Assembly (NCBI GenBank): GCA_937899415.1
Contig: CALBPI010000062.1
Coordinates: 1-64,000 of the forward strand
Reading direction: 5' to 3'
DNA length: 64,000 bases
Source: an uncultured Gammaproteobacteria bacterium
GTDB lineage: Bacteria; Pseudomonadota; Gammaproteobacteria; Steroidobacterales; Woeseiaceae
Numbering within the stretch: position 1 is the stretch's first letter; every line of letters begins with the position of its first letter. The translations under genes and the position numbers were made by a program. Below the pieces are notes generated by a model. That model was given only the letters and a program-made list of their open reading frames with translations. It did not search any database and was not told where the DNA came from. Shown here in pieces: positions 18,099 through 25,970 of this stretch.

Positions 18099-18583
18099 CC
18101 GAACGCCAAGAGACGCTCGAGCTGTACAAGACGTTCGTCGAGACGATCACTGCGAACGAACACCGGCGGCAGTCTCTCAGCGCTGTATACACTTCTTTGA
18201 TCGCTTCGGCGTTGGCTCTTGTGGCTTCGGATGCTGAATTCGATCTCGCGTGGATATCTCTCGGAGTGTTTGTCGTAGCGCTCGTCTGGTTCCTATCGGT
18301 TCGTTACTTCCGGCGTCTTGCTGCGGCGAAGTTCGAAGTCGTAAAGAAGATGGAACGGGAGTTCTGTATCCAGCCATTCGCACTCGAATGGTTGTACTTC
18401 AAGCACAAAGCTCCGAAGGAAAAAGGCGACGGTCCCGAGAAGAGAAAGTGGGCACGCGTGACATTGACTCACTACGATCAGGCTGTGCCACTTTTGGCAA
18501 TGCTATTCAGCGGCGGGTACCTGCTTTGGTTGGCATACCAAGGGGTGTCGCTTATGCTGAAAACAGTTGGGTGTGATACGTAG
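18095..18583 (+). CDS. Multi-TM membrane protein, RipA-family/SLATT-like candidate effector
   Basis: ATGA overlap with the TIR gene; YKTFVETITANEHRRQSLSAVYTSLIASALALVASDAEFDLAWISLGVFVVALVWFLSVRYFRRLAAAKFEVVKKMEREFCIQPFALEWLYFK... two N-terminal TM helices and a C-terminal hydrophobic helix. Confidence 0.7.
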   Translation: MTERQETLELYKTFVETITANEHRRQSLSAVYTSLIASALALVASDAEFDLAWISLGVFVVALVWFLSVRYFRRLAAAKFEVVKKMEREFCIQPFALEWLYFKHKAPKEKGDGPEKRKWARVTLTHYDQAVPLLAMLFSGGYLLWLAYQGVSLMLKTVGCDT

Positions 18584-18623
18584 CACCAAGCGCAAAGTGT
18601 GTCGTCCAAGTCTGTCGAGAACG

Positions 18624-18666
18624 AAAAAAGCCGGTAGGGGTTTCCCTTACCGGCTTCTTTCTTTTT
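18624..18666. terminator. Bidirectional terminator at the tRNA-proximal end of the element
   Basis: gaaaaaagccggtaggg-gttt-cccttaccggcttctttctttttc: long stem, A-tract on one side, T-rich on the other. Confidence 0.75.
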
Positions 18667-18709
18667 CACAGCGAAAGTCGAAAACTGACTCGACTTCCAC
18701 TGGACTTTT

Positions 18710-18760
18710 ATGGCGTCCCCTAGGGGATTCGAACCCCTGTTACCGCCGTGAAAGGGCGGT
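18710..18760. repeat. att copy within the intact tRNA-Glu (51-bp direct repeat)
   Basis: Identical to 10637-10687; sequence diverges on either side of the 51 bp. Confidence 0.95.
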
Positions 18761-18786
18761 GTCCTAGGCCTCTAGACGAAGGGGAC
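18711..18786 (-). tRNA. tRNA-Glu (TTC)
   Basis: GTCCCCTTCGTCTAGAGGCCTAGGACACCGCCCTTTCACGGCGGTAACAGGGGTTCGAATCCCCTAGGGGACGCCA on the minus strand; full cloverleaf with CCA. Confidence 0.97.
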
Positions 18787-18817
18787 CCGGAACTGTGTCT
18801 CGGCTTGCCGGAGAATC

Positions 18818-18893
<76 letters not shown>

Positions 18894-19021
18894 GACAGAG
18901 CGCGGTAATGTAGTCGAGGGCACTGGGGCTGTCAAGCCGCTGAAACGCATCGCGTCGAACCGCACGCGAGGCGCCAATTGTGTAGCATGAGCGGCCTTCG
19001 AAACGGACGGGAGAAGCCGAA

Positions 19022-19792
19022 ATGGATCAGCTTTTCGATATTTCTGGGAAGGTGGCGCTTGTGACCGGCGGGTCGCGCGGCATCGGTGAAATGATCGCCG
19101 AGGGCTACGTCCGAAACGGTGTGCGCACCTACATCACGGCGCGAAAAGCTGAGGCCTGCGACCAGACGGCCGACAGGCTCTCCGAGTACGGGGAGTGCAT
19201 CTCATTCCCCGCTGACCTGTCGACGGCTGAGGGCATCGGCTCGCTTGCCGCAGCGCTGCGTGAGCGCGAAACCCGGCTCGATATTCTCGTCAACAATGCG
19301 GGCGCCACCTGGGGCGCGACCTTTGACGAGTTCCCGGAAGCGGGCTGGGACAAGATCATGGACATTAACGTGAAGTCGCCATTCTTCCTGACCCAGACGC
19401 TCATCGACCTGCTCGTCGCCGCGGGCTCGCACGAAGATCCCGCGCGCGTCATCAACATCGGATCGATTGATGGTTTGCACGTCTCGCGTATGGAGACCTA
19501 TTCCTACGCGGCGTCGAAGGCGGCGATCCTGCACCTGACGCGCATGATGGCCAAGAACCTCGTGAAGCGAGATATCACGGTCAATGCCGTGGCGCCCGGT
19601 CCCTTCGAAAGCAAGATGATGGCGCACACGCTGGCCACCATGGGCGAGCAGATTGTCGCTGAGGTGCCGCGCGGAAGGATCGGAAAGCCTGAGGATATGG
19701 CGGGCGCTGCCATTTACCTGGCGTCGCAGGCAGGCGCGTATCTCAACGGGGCGGTGATCCCCGTCGACGGTGGCCTTGCGACCACCGTCTGA
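19022..19792 (+). CDS. SDR family oxidoreductase (RhlG-like)
   Basis: GKVALVTGGSRGIGEMIAEG; YSYAASKAA active site; NNAGATWG. Confidence 0.9.
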   Translation: MDQLFDISGKVALVTGGSRGIGEMIAEGYVRNGVRTYITARKAEACDQTADRLSEYGECISFPADLSTAEGIGSLAAALRERETRLDILVNNAGATWGATFDEFPEAGWDKIMDINVKSPFFLTQTLIDLLVAAGSHEDPARVINIGSIDGLHVSRMETYSYAASKAAILHLTRMMAKNLVKRDITVNAVAPGPFESKMMAHTLATMGEQIVAEVPRGRIGKPEDMAGAAIYLASQAGAYLNGAVIPVDGGLATTV

Positions 19793-19807
19793 CGGGCGCG
19801 GCCGGGC

Positions 19808-20287
19808 TTACTCGCCGGCCGATTTCGACTGCAGCTGGCAGTAATTCTCAATGCCCATCTTCGCGATGAGGCTTTTCTGCGTCTCGATCCAGTCCACGTG
19901 CTCTTCCTCAGACTCGAGGATCGCCCGCAGCATTTCGCGCGTGACGTAATCGCTGACGCTGTCGGCATGGGCAATGGCGTCACGCAGGTCCGGAATCGCG
20001 ATCAACTCGATCTTAAGGTCACAATCGAGGATTTCCTCGACGTGCTCGCCGATGTGCAGCCGGCCAAGATCCTGCAGATTAGGCAGGCCTTCGAGGAACA
20101 GAATGCGCTCGATGAGCTTGTCTGCATGGTTCATCTCGTCGATCGACTCGTGGTATTCGTAGTCGCCGAGTTTGTGCAGACCCCAGTCCTTGAGCATCCG
20201 GGAATGCAGGAAGTACTGATTGATCGCGGTCAACTCGTTCTTGAGAATCTTGTTCAGGTGCGCGATGAGCGTCTTGTCGCCTTTCAT
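19808..20287 (-). CDS. bfr: Bacterioferritin
   Basis: [75 protein letters not shown]. Confidence 0.96.
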   Translation of the reverse strand: MKGDKTLIAHLNKILKNELTAINQYFLHSRMLKDWGLHKLGDYEYHESIDEMNHADKLIERILFLEGLPNLQDLGRLHIGEHVEEILDCDLKIELIAIPDLRDAIAHADSVSDYVTREMLRAILESEEEHVDWIETQKSLIAKMGIENYCQLQSKSAGE

Positions 20288-20392
20288 TGGGGGAGGCCTC
20301 TACGGTCGTCCAGGGCAGGTTCGGACGCCGGCACGCGGCGTCGAGACCGCGATAATAGGCACTTGCACGGACATTGCAAGTCCGTGTTTTTA

Positions 20393-20413
20393 AACGAAAA
20401 TGATTCTCGTTAG
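20393..20413. promoter_or_regulatory. Putative Fur box upstream of bfr
   Basis: AACGAAAATGATTCTCGTTAG. Confidence 0.55.
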
Positions 20414-20453
20414 CGCCGCGTTTCGCGTTTGCGGGCGGGCGCTTATACGCAGC

Positions 20454-20669
20454 TTAGACGGGCTGCGTAGCGGGGCGGTAGATCTTTGGGCTGGGCAGGG
20501 CGCGGCTGGCCTTGCGCTCAGCAACGATTTCTTCAGCCGTCGTTGCGCAACTGCCACAACAACTCGCAACACCCAGCGTGTCGCGCAGACCTTCCACGCT
20601 GTCTATTCCAGCGTCGACGGCGCGCTCAATCTGGCGTTCAGTGATGGCTTGGCAAATGCAGACGTACAT
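20454..20669 (-). CDS. bfd: Bacterioferritin-associated ferredoxin
   Basis: MYVCICQAITERQIERAVDAG...CCGSCATTAEEIV: Bfd Cys pattern. Confidence 0.93.
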   Translation of the reverse strand: MYVCICQAITERQIERAVDAGIDSVEGLRDTLGVASCCGSCATTAEEIVAERKASRALPSPKIYRPATQPV

Positions 20670-20687
20670 GGTGTGTCTATCTCAATG

Positions 20688-20722
20688 TAAATGAGAATGA
20701 TTGTCAATCACGTTCTCATTTA
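20688..20722. promoter_or_regulatory. Nested palindromic Fur-box region upstream of bfd
   Basis: TAAATGAGAA-TGATTGTCAATCA-CG-TTCTCATTTA: 10-bp outer inverted repeat with an inner 6-1-6 palindrome. Confidence 0.75.
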
Positions 20723-20892
20723 AATGTGGTGCCCGTCACACCCGCATTCTCGCGGGGAACGTGGCGGCGCGGTCGCGACACGGGAACCTGCCAAGGAGTC
20801 GCTGCGGTGCTGCTGGTTCAGGCCTCACCCAAAGGAAGAACCAACAACGAAACGTGCGCGAACCGTGCCGCGACTGCGCTTCCACGGGATGC

Positions 20893-20926
20893 ATACTAGG
20901 CGAAATGAGAATCATTCTCAATAGCA
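20893..20926 (-). promoter_or_regulatory. Fur-box-overlapped minus-strand promoter
   Basis: Minus strand TTGAGA-17 bp-TAGTAT with palindromic TGAGAATCATTCTCA (20906-20920) covering the -35/spacer and a T-rich tract upstream. Confidence 0.6.
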
Positions 20927-21069
20927 TTTAGCAAAAAAACTCGAGATTCCCGAAAGGGTGATTCGGTCACATCTGAGGCTGTGATTCCGGTTCTGACGCA
21001 GCCCCACGGACGTGGCACACTCGCGAGGCGTGGCAGGGGGCCGCCGCGACATCGCTGAACAGGACATTC

Positions 21070-22452
21070 ATGGCAGACGACAAACCGATCCTGCTGATCG
21101 TTGAGGACGACCCGGGGCTGCAAAGCCAGCTCAAGTGGGTGTTCGAGGACTACCAGATCGTTCAGGCCACAACGCGCACGGAGGCGCTGGATGCGATCCG
21201 CCGCCACGAACCCGCCGTTGTGCTCCAGGACCTGGGCTTGCCGCCGGACGCGGAGGGCGTCACGGAAGGTCTGGCCTGTGTCGAGGAGACGCTGGCTCTT
21301 GCGCCGCACACCAAAGTTATTGTCGTAACCGGTCACGGCGACAAGGACAATGCGCTGCGCGCCGTCGCTGCAGGCGCCTACGACTTCTATCAGAAGCCTG
21401 TCGATACCGATGTCCTGAACCTGCTCGTCGACAGAGCGGCAACGCTGGCCGCGCTTGAGGCCGAGAACCGACGCCTGGCGGCGTTGAGCGGTCACTCGCC
21501 GCTCGATGGCATCGTGGCCGTGAGCCCGGCAATGCTCAAAGTCTGCCGCATGATCGAAAAGGTCGCGCCGACTGACGTGACGACGCTGCTGCTCGGCGAG
21601 TCGGGCACGGGCAAAGAGCTGTTGTCGCGCGCGCTGCACGACCTCAGTCCGCGCAAGGACAATGCCTTCGTGGCCATCAACTGTGCGGCGATCCCCGAAA
21701 ACCTGCTCGAGTCGGAGTTGTTCGGCTTCGAGAAGGGTGCGTTCACGGGCGCCAACAAGACCACGCCGGGCAAGGTCGAGGTTGCGAACGGCGGCACGCT
21801 GTTCCTCGATGAAATCGGTGATATGCCGTTGCCACTGCAGGCCAAGCTGCTCCGGTTTCTGCAGGAGCGGGTGGTTGAACGGATCGGCGGCCGGGTTGAG
21901 ATCCCGGTAGACGTTCGCGTCGTCTGCGCGACGAATCAGAACCTGCAGAACCTGATTGCGGAGGGTGGGTTCCGCGAGGACCTTTATTACCGCATCTGCG
22001 AAATCGAGATCGACATCCCGCCGCTGCGTGACCGGGAGAACGGCGTGCTCATGCTGGCGCGCTCACTGCTCGACAAGTACGCGAAAAAGCAGGGTAAGCC
22101 GTTGCGCGGCTTCAGCGACGACGCGCAGCGCGCCATGCTTGCGCACCGCTGGCCCGGCAACGTGCGCGAACTTGAGAACAAGATCAAAGGTGCTGTGATC
22201 ATGGCGGAGGGCAGACAAGTGACGTCTGAGGACCTGGGCCTGGCCGATAGCGAATCGGTGCCGTCACTGAACCTGCGCGAAGTACGTGATGGCGCGGAGC
22301 GTAACGCGGTGCGCCAGGCCATGGTGCAAACGGCGGGGAACATCTCGCGTGCAGCCGCGGCGCTGGGCGTGAGTCGGCCGACGCTCTACGATCTGCTCGA
22401 GCGTCACGGCATCGAATCTGCGGAGTTTTCCAGGGCCGCAAACGCGGACTGA
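21070..22452 (+). CDS. prsR: PEP-CTERM-box sigma54 response regulator
   Basis: KPILLIVEDDPGLQSQLKWVFEDYQIVQATTRTEALDAIRRHEPAVVLQDLGLPP; AAA+ GESGTGKELLSRALH, ESELFGFEKGAFTGA; Fis HTH. Confidence 0.85.
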   Translation: MADDKPILLIVEDDPGLQSQLKWVFEDYQIVQATTRTEALDAIRRHEPAVVLQDLGLPPDAEGVTEGLACVEETLALAPHTKVIVVTGHGDKDNALRAVAAGAYDFYQKPVDTDVLNLLVDRAATLAALEAENRRLAALSGHSPLDGIVAVSPAMLKVCRMIEKVAPTDVTTLLLGESGTGKELLSRALHDLSPRKDNAFVAINCAAIPENLLESELFGFEKGAFTGANKTTPGKVEVANGGTLFLDEIGDMPLPLQAKLLRFLQERVVERIGGRVEIPVDVRVVCATNQNLQNLIAEGGFREDLYYRICEIEIDIPPLRDRENGVLMLARSLLDKYAKKQGKPLRGFSDDAQRAMLAHRWPGNVRELENKIKGAVIMAEGRQVTSEDLGLADSESVPSLNLREVRDGAERNAVRQAMVQTAGNISRAAAALGVSRPTLYDLLERHGIESAEFSRAANAD

Positions 22453-22459
22453 ATCGACC

Positions 22460-23824
22460 TTACTGCGCTTCCTTGAACGTGTCTGGGTTCAGGTCGTGCC
22501 TCGCCAACAGCTTGTAGAAGTCAGTGCGGTTGCGTTTGGCCAGCCGTGCGGCCTGGCTCACGTTGCCGCCCGTGATCTGCAGGATCTGTGAGAGGTAGTT
22601 GCGCGTGAACTCGTCGCGCGCCTCCGAGAACGACGGCAACTTGTCGCCGTGTGCGCCCAGGGCGCTGCGGACGAGCTCCGCCGAGATCACCGGTGAATTC
22701 GAGAGCGCGACGTTCTGGCGAACGACGTTGTAGAGCTGGCGGATGTTGCCGGGCCATTCGGCCATGACCAGCAGCTCGAGCGCTTCGGGCGCGTATACCT
22801 TGCGCTCGGCGTCACCCTGGTCTGTCAGCTGGCGCAGGAAGTGCGAGACCAGCAGCGGAATGTCCTCGCGACGCTCATCGAGCGGCGGCATTTCGATGTT
22901 GACGACGTTCAGGCGGTAATACAGATCTTCCCGAAACTGACCCGAGGCCATCATCTCGCGAAGGTCGCGGTGCGTAGCCGATAGCGTGCGCACGTCGACG
23001 GTGACCGACTCCGTGCTGCCGACCGGACGCACCTGGTTCTCCTGAAGCACGCGCAGCAGCTTGACCTGCAGACGCATGGGCATGTCGCCGATTTCATCAA
23101 GCAGCAGTGTGCCCCCATCGGCTGCCTGAAACAGACCCTTGTGCGCCGTGGTGGCGCCCGTGAAGGCCCCCTTGGCGTGGCCGAACAATTCGGACTCAAG
23201 CAGGTTCTCGGCCATGGCCGAGCAATTGATGGCAACGAACGGTTGGTCAGCGCGTTTGCTCGCGCGGTGCACGGCGCGCGCCAGCAGCTCCTTGCCCGTG
23301 CCCGACTCACCCGTAATCAGTACTCGCGCGTCGGTGTCGGCCACCATGCGCGCCTGGTTCAGGCGGTCTCGCATCGTGGCGTTGCGCGTGATGATCTCGC
23401 TGGCCCAGTCTTCGGTGCTGGCCGACGTGCCCGAGTTCTTGAGCGCCTTCTCGACGTTGGCCAGCAGTTCTTCCTTTTCGATGGGCTTGGTCAGGAATCC
23501 GAACGCACCGCTCTTCGTCGCTTCGACGGCGTCAGGGATCGTACCGTGCGCCGTCATGATGAGCACGTTGAGCCCCGGTGTGCGGCTTTGCAGTTCCTGC
23601 AACAGGCCGATGCCGTCCATCTTGTCCATGCGCAAGTCAGAGATCACGAGGTCGGGCTGGAAGCGGCCCAGCACGGCCAGCGCAGCCACAGCACTCTCAA
23701 CGGCCTCGACGGTGTAATTTTCGGCGCGCAGACGAATGCTCAGCAGGCGCAGCAGGCCCGGGTCGTCGTCGACGAGCAGAATGCGGCCGCGCATCTTGCG
23801 GCCTCTGACGGTGCGTTCACTCAT
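22460..23824 (-). CDS. glrR: Sigma54-dependent response regulator GlrR/QseF
   Basis: GRILLVDDDPGLLRLLSIRLRAENYTVEAVESA; GESGTGKELLARAVH; adjacent QseG-like lipoprotein and histidine kinase. Confidence 0.9.
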   Translation of the reverse strand: MSERTVRGRKMRGRILLVDDDPGLLRLLSIRLRAENYTVEAVESAVAALAVLGRFQPDLVISDLRMDKMDGIGLLQELQSRTPGLNVLIMTAHGTIPDAVEATKSGAFGFLTKPIEKEELLANVEKALKNSGTSASTEDWASEIITRNATMRDRLNQARMVADTDARVLITGESGTGKELLARAVHRASKRADQPFVAINCSAMAENLLESELFGHAKGAFTGATTAHKGLFQAADGGTLLLDEIGDMPMRLQVKLLRVLQENQVRPVGSTESVTVDVRTLSATHRDLREMMASGQFREDLYYRLNVVNIEMPPLDERREDIPLLVSHFLRQLTDQGDAERKVYAPEALELLVMAEWPGNIRQLYNVVRQNVALSNSPVISAELVRSALGAHGDKLPSFSEARDEFTRNYLSQILQITGGNVSQAARLAKRNRTDFYKLLARHDLNPDTFKEAQ

Positions 23825-24455
23825 CGTTACGCGTCGCCTCTGTGGTCGGTACGACGGAGTCGCCGTCACGCTCGCGGATCGTCCGTTCAATTTCTGTAAT
23901 GGCTGCGAGCTTCTGTTCGGTCTCTGCAAGCGCGCTGCGTAGCCGCGTATTGTCGGCCTGCAGCAGCTCGAGCTGGGCCCGGGCCGCGGCGAGTTCCCGT
24001 GCATTGCTGCGACTTTCGGTATTACTCGCCTGGCGTGCAGAGCTTTCGGCCGAGACGCGCGAGCGCAGTAGCGCGAGGTGCACGCTGGCCAGCAGTTGCT
24101 CGTCGGTGAGCAGCAGCTCGGGGCGTTGCAGCAGATCAGTTAGCATGCCGGCGGCGCGCGCCAGGTGTGTTTTGGCGTGGCCGGGTGTGGCCATGGCAAG
24201 GCTCAGCCGAAGCGTGTTGGTCGTCGTCGGGGCGCGTTCGAAATCGAGTTCGAGTTCGCGCCAGGTCCGATCGGCCGCGGTCGGGTCGGGGCCCAGCAGG
24301 CGGTCCACGTCGGCGAGATAGATCTGCACCGTGGACGGTTGCTGACTGACATCGGCGTCAATGGACTCGCCGCTGCCGTCGAACAGGCCGCCAATCGAGC
24401 TGCACCCGGACAGCAGCAACGCCGCCGCCACGCACGCTGTGAGCCGGCTAGCCAT
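23817..24455 (-). CDS. qseG: QseG-like lipoprotein
   Basis: MASRLTACVAAALLLSGCSSIGG lipobox; position between glrR and glrK. Confidence 0.7.
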   Translation of the reverse strand: MASRLTACVAAALLLSGCSSIGGLFDGSGESIDADVSQQPSTVQIYLADVDRLLGPDPTAADRTWRELELDFERAPTTTNTLRLSLAMATPGHAKTHLARAAGMLTDLLQRPELLLTDEQLLASVHLALLRSRVSAESSARQASNTESRSNARELAAARAQLELLQADNTRLRSALAETEQKLAAITEIERTIRERDGDSVVPTTEATRNDE

Positions 24456-25956
24456 TGGCTGCCTGCCGCGTCGCGAGCTCGGGCACTTCGGGCTGCGGGA
24501 TAAGGATTCTGAAGTGCGCACCCGTGAAGACAACGGTGTCGCCGCGCCCCGTGCGAATCGCTTGTTGGTCGTCGGTAATGTCCACCACGCCATCATGGGC
24601 CTGAACCGATTCGAGCACAACCGACAAGCCAATGCCGGTACCGGCCACGAGGCCGCCCTGTTCCTGCTCGCCCTGATAGAACGCATCAAAGACCTTCTTT
24701 CGTTCGCGCATGGGGATTCCGGGGCCCTGGTCAGCGACCTCGATCTGGAACTGACCGTTGCCATCTTTGACCCGCACGAGCAGGCACGCGCCGCGCGGCG
24801 AGAACTTCAGTGCATTGGAAATGAGGTTGTCGAGCACCGTGCGAATCATCTCCCGGTCTGCTTGCACCGTGAGCGTGTCGATGTCGGCGAGAAGACGGAC
24901 GTTTTGGCCGCGCAGCGTCAGCGCGTGACTCTTGAGCACGGAGTCGACGACGTCGCCAATCGCGAACTCGCTCAGATTGAGTACTTCGTTACGGCTTTGC
25001 CAGGCGGAAAAGTTGAGCAGGTTTTCGATCAGTCGCTGCAGGCGCAGGCCGTTGTTACGCAGGATGTCGGTGACCTCGACCTGTGGCGCGTCGAGCTCGC
25101 CGACGGATCCGTCGAGCAGCAGCTCGGTGCCTTCGCGAATGTTCGCGAGCGGTGTCTTGAGTTCGTGTGACATGTGGCGCAGAAAGCGGTTCTTTTCCTT
25201 GGCGAGCTCAAGCAGGCGCCGGCGTAGCCATTCGAGTTGTCGGCCCAGGGACTCGAGGTCGGCCGGGCCATCGACTTCGATGTGGCGTGAGAACTGGCCT
25301 TCGCCGAGTTGTCGAATCGCACGGTCGAGCGCGCGGATGGGGCGGCTGACACGCCAGGTGACAAAGCCCATCGTGAGCACGCTGATGAGCGTCAGGCTGC
25401 CCGCCTGCCAGGCGAGCGCCGTACGTGTGGCCGCCGTGTCTTCCTGCAGCGCGGTGAGCTGTGTGTCGATGTCCGAGGTCAGCAGTCGAGACAGCTGCTG
25501 TGCCGCTGCGATCGCCTGCGCGAAGCCACCCGTCGCTGTCGCCGCACTGCCCGGGTCAGCCGGCTGACGCGTCAGGCCGATCATGAGCGTGGTCAGACGC
25601 GACTCGATGACGTTAAGCAGCGCGAGCGCGTCTGCATTCGTCGTGCGTTCCTGCAATGCGGTGATCGCCGCACCGGCCTCGGCGGCATCCTCGCGCAGGA
25701 ACCCGATGAGCTCAGCGTCCTCGGACACGAGATACTGGCGTGCCACGCGTTCCATGATGCTGAGTTGTTCCTGCAACTCGCGGCTGTTCTGCGTCGCCTC
25801 GATACCCCGCACGATCAGCGACTCGCTGCGCGTGGTGAAACGATCAAGTTGCAGCAGTGCCCACACAAGTGCCACTGACAGCGGCAGCATGATGCAGGCG
25901 TAGCCGATCAATACGAGTGCGTTGATCGAGCGTGGTCTTGGCAGACGAAAACCCAT
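24448..25956 (-). CDS. glrK: Sensor histidine kinase GlrK/QseE
   Basis: HAMP; FLRHMSHELKTPLANIREGTELLLDGSVG; ATPase N/G boxes. Confidence 0.9.
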   Translation of the reverse strand: MGFRLPRPRSINALVLIGYACIMLPLSVALVWALLQLDRFTTRSESLIVRGIEATQNSRELQEQLSIMERVARQYLVSEDAELIGFLREDAAEAGAAITALQERTTNADALALLNVIESRLTTLMIGLTRQPADPGSAATATGGFAQAIAAAQQLSRLLTSDIDTQLTALQEDTAATRTALAWQAGSLTLISVLTMGFVTWRVSRPIRALDRAIRQLGEGQFSRHIEVDGPADLESLGRQLEWLRRRLLELAKEKNRFLRHMSHELKTPLANIREGTELLLDGSVGELDAPQVEVTDILRNNGLRLQRLIENLLNFSAWQSRNEVLNLSEFAIGDVVDSVLKSHALTLRGQNVRLLADIDTLTVQADREMIRTVLDNLISNALKFSPRGACLLVRVKDGNGQFQIEVADQGPGIPMRERKKVFDAFYQGEQEQGGLVAGTGIGLSVVLESVQAHDGVVDITDDQQAIRTGRGDTVVFTGAHFRILIPQPEVPELATRQAANG

Positions 25957-25970
25957 AGTGCGCCGTTTTC

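Larger units (their letters stand above)
10637..18760. mobile_element. tRNA-Glu-integrated element (~8.07 kb), putative phage satellite/defence island
   Basis: 51-bp identical direct repeats at 10637-10687 and 18710-18760, the latter covering the 3' part of an intact tRNA-Glu. Contains a tyrosine integrase, AlpA-like HTH, rep-like gene, capsid gene and defence-like genes. Confidence 0.92.

Noticed and set aside
17661-18583. Calling a complete canonical Thoeris system
   Set aside because: No ThsA (SIR2-SLOG or Macro-TM) gene in the element; only the TIR component and an unrelated-looking small membrane protein are present.
10637-18760. Interpreting the element as a complete or degraded prophage
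   Set aside because: No terminase, portal, protease, tail or lysis genes, and the ORFs present are compact, intact and stop-start overlapped; satellite-like is the better description.
20701-20931. ORFs at 20701-20931 / 20724-20924 between bfd and prsR
   Set aside because: Arg/Cys-rich translations without homology-like features; the region is better explained as regulatory with Fur boxes.
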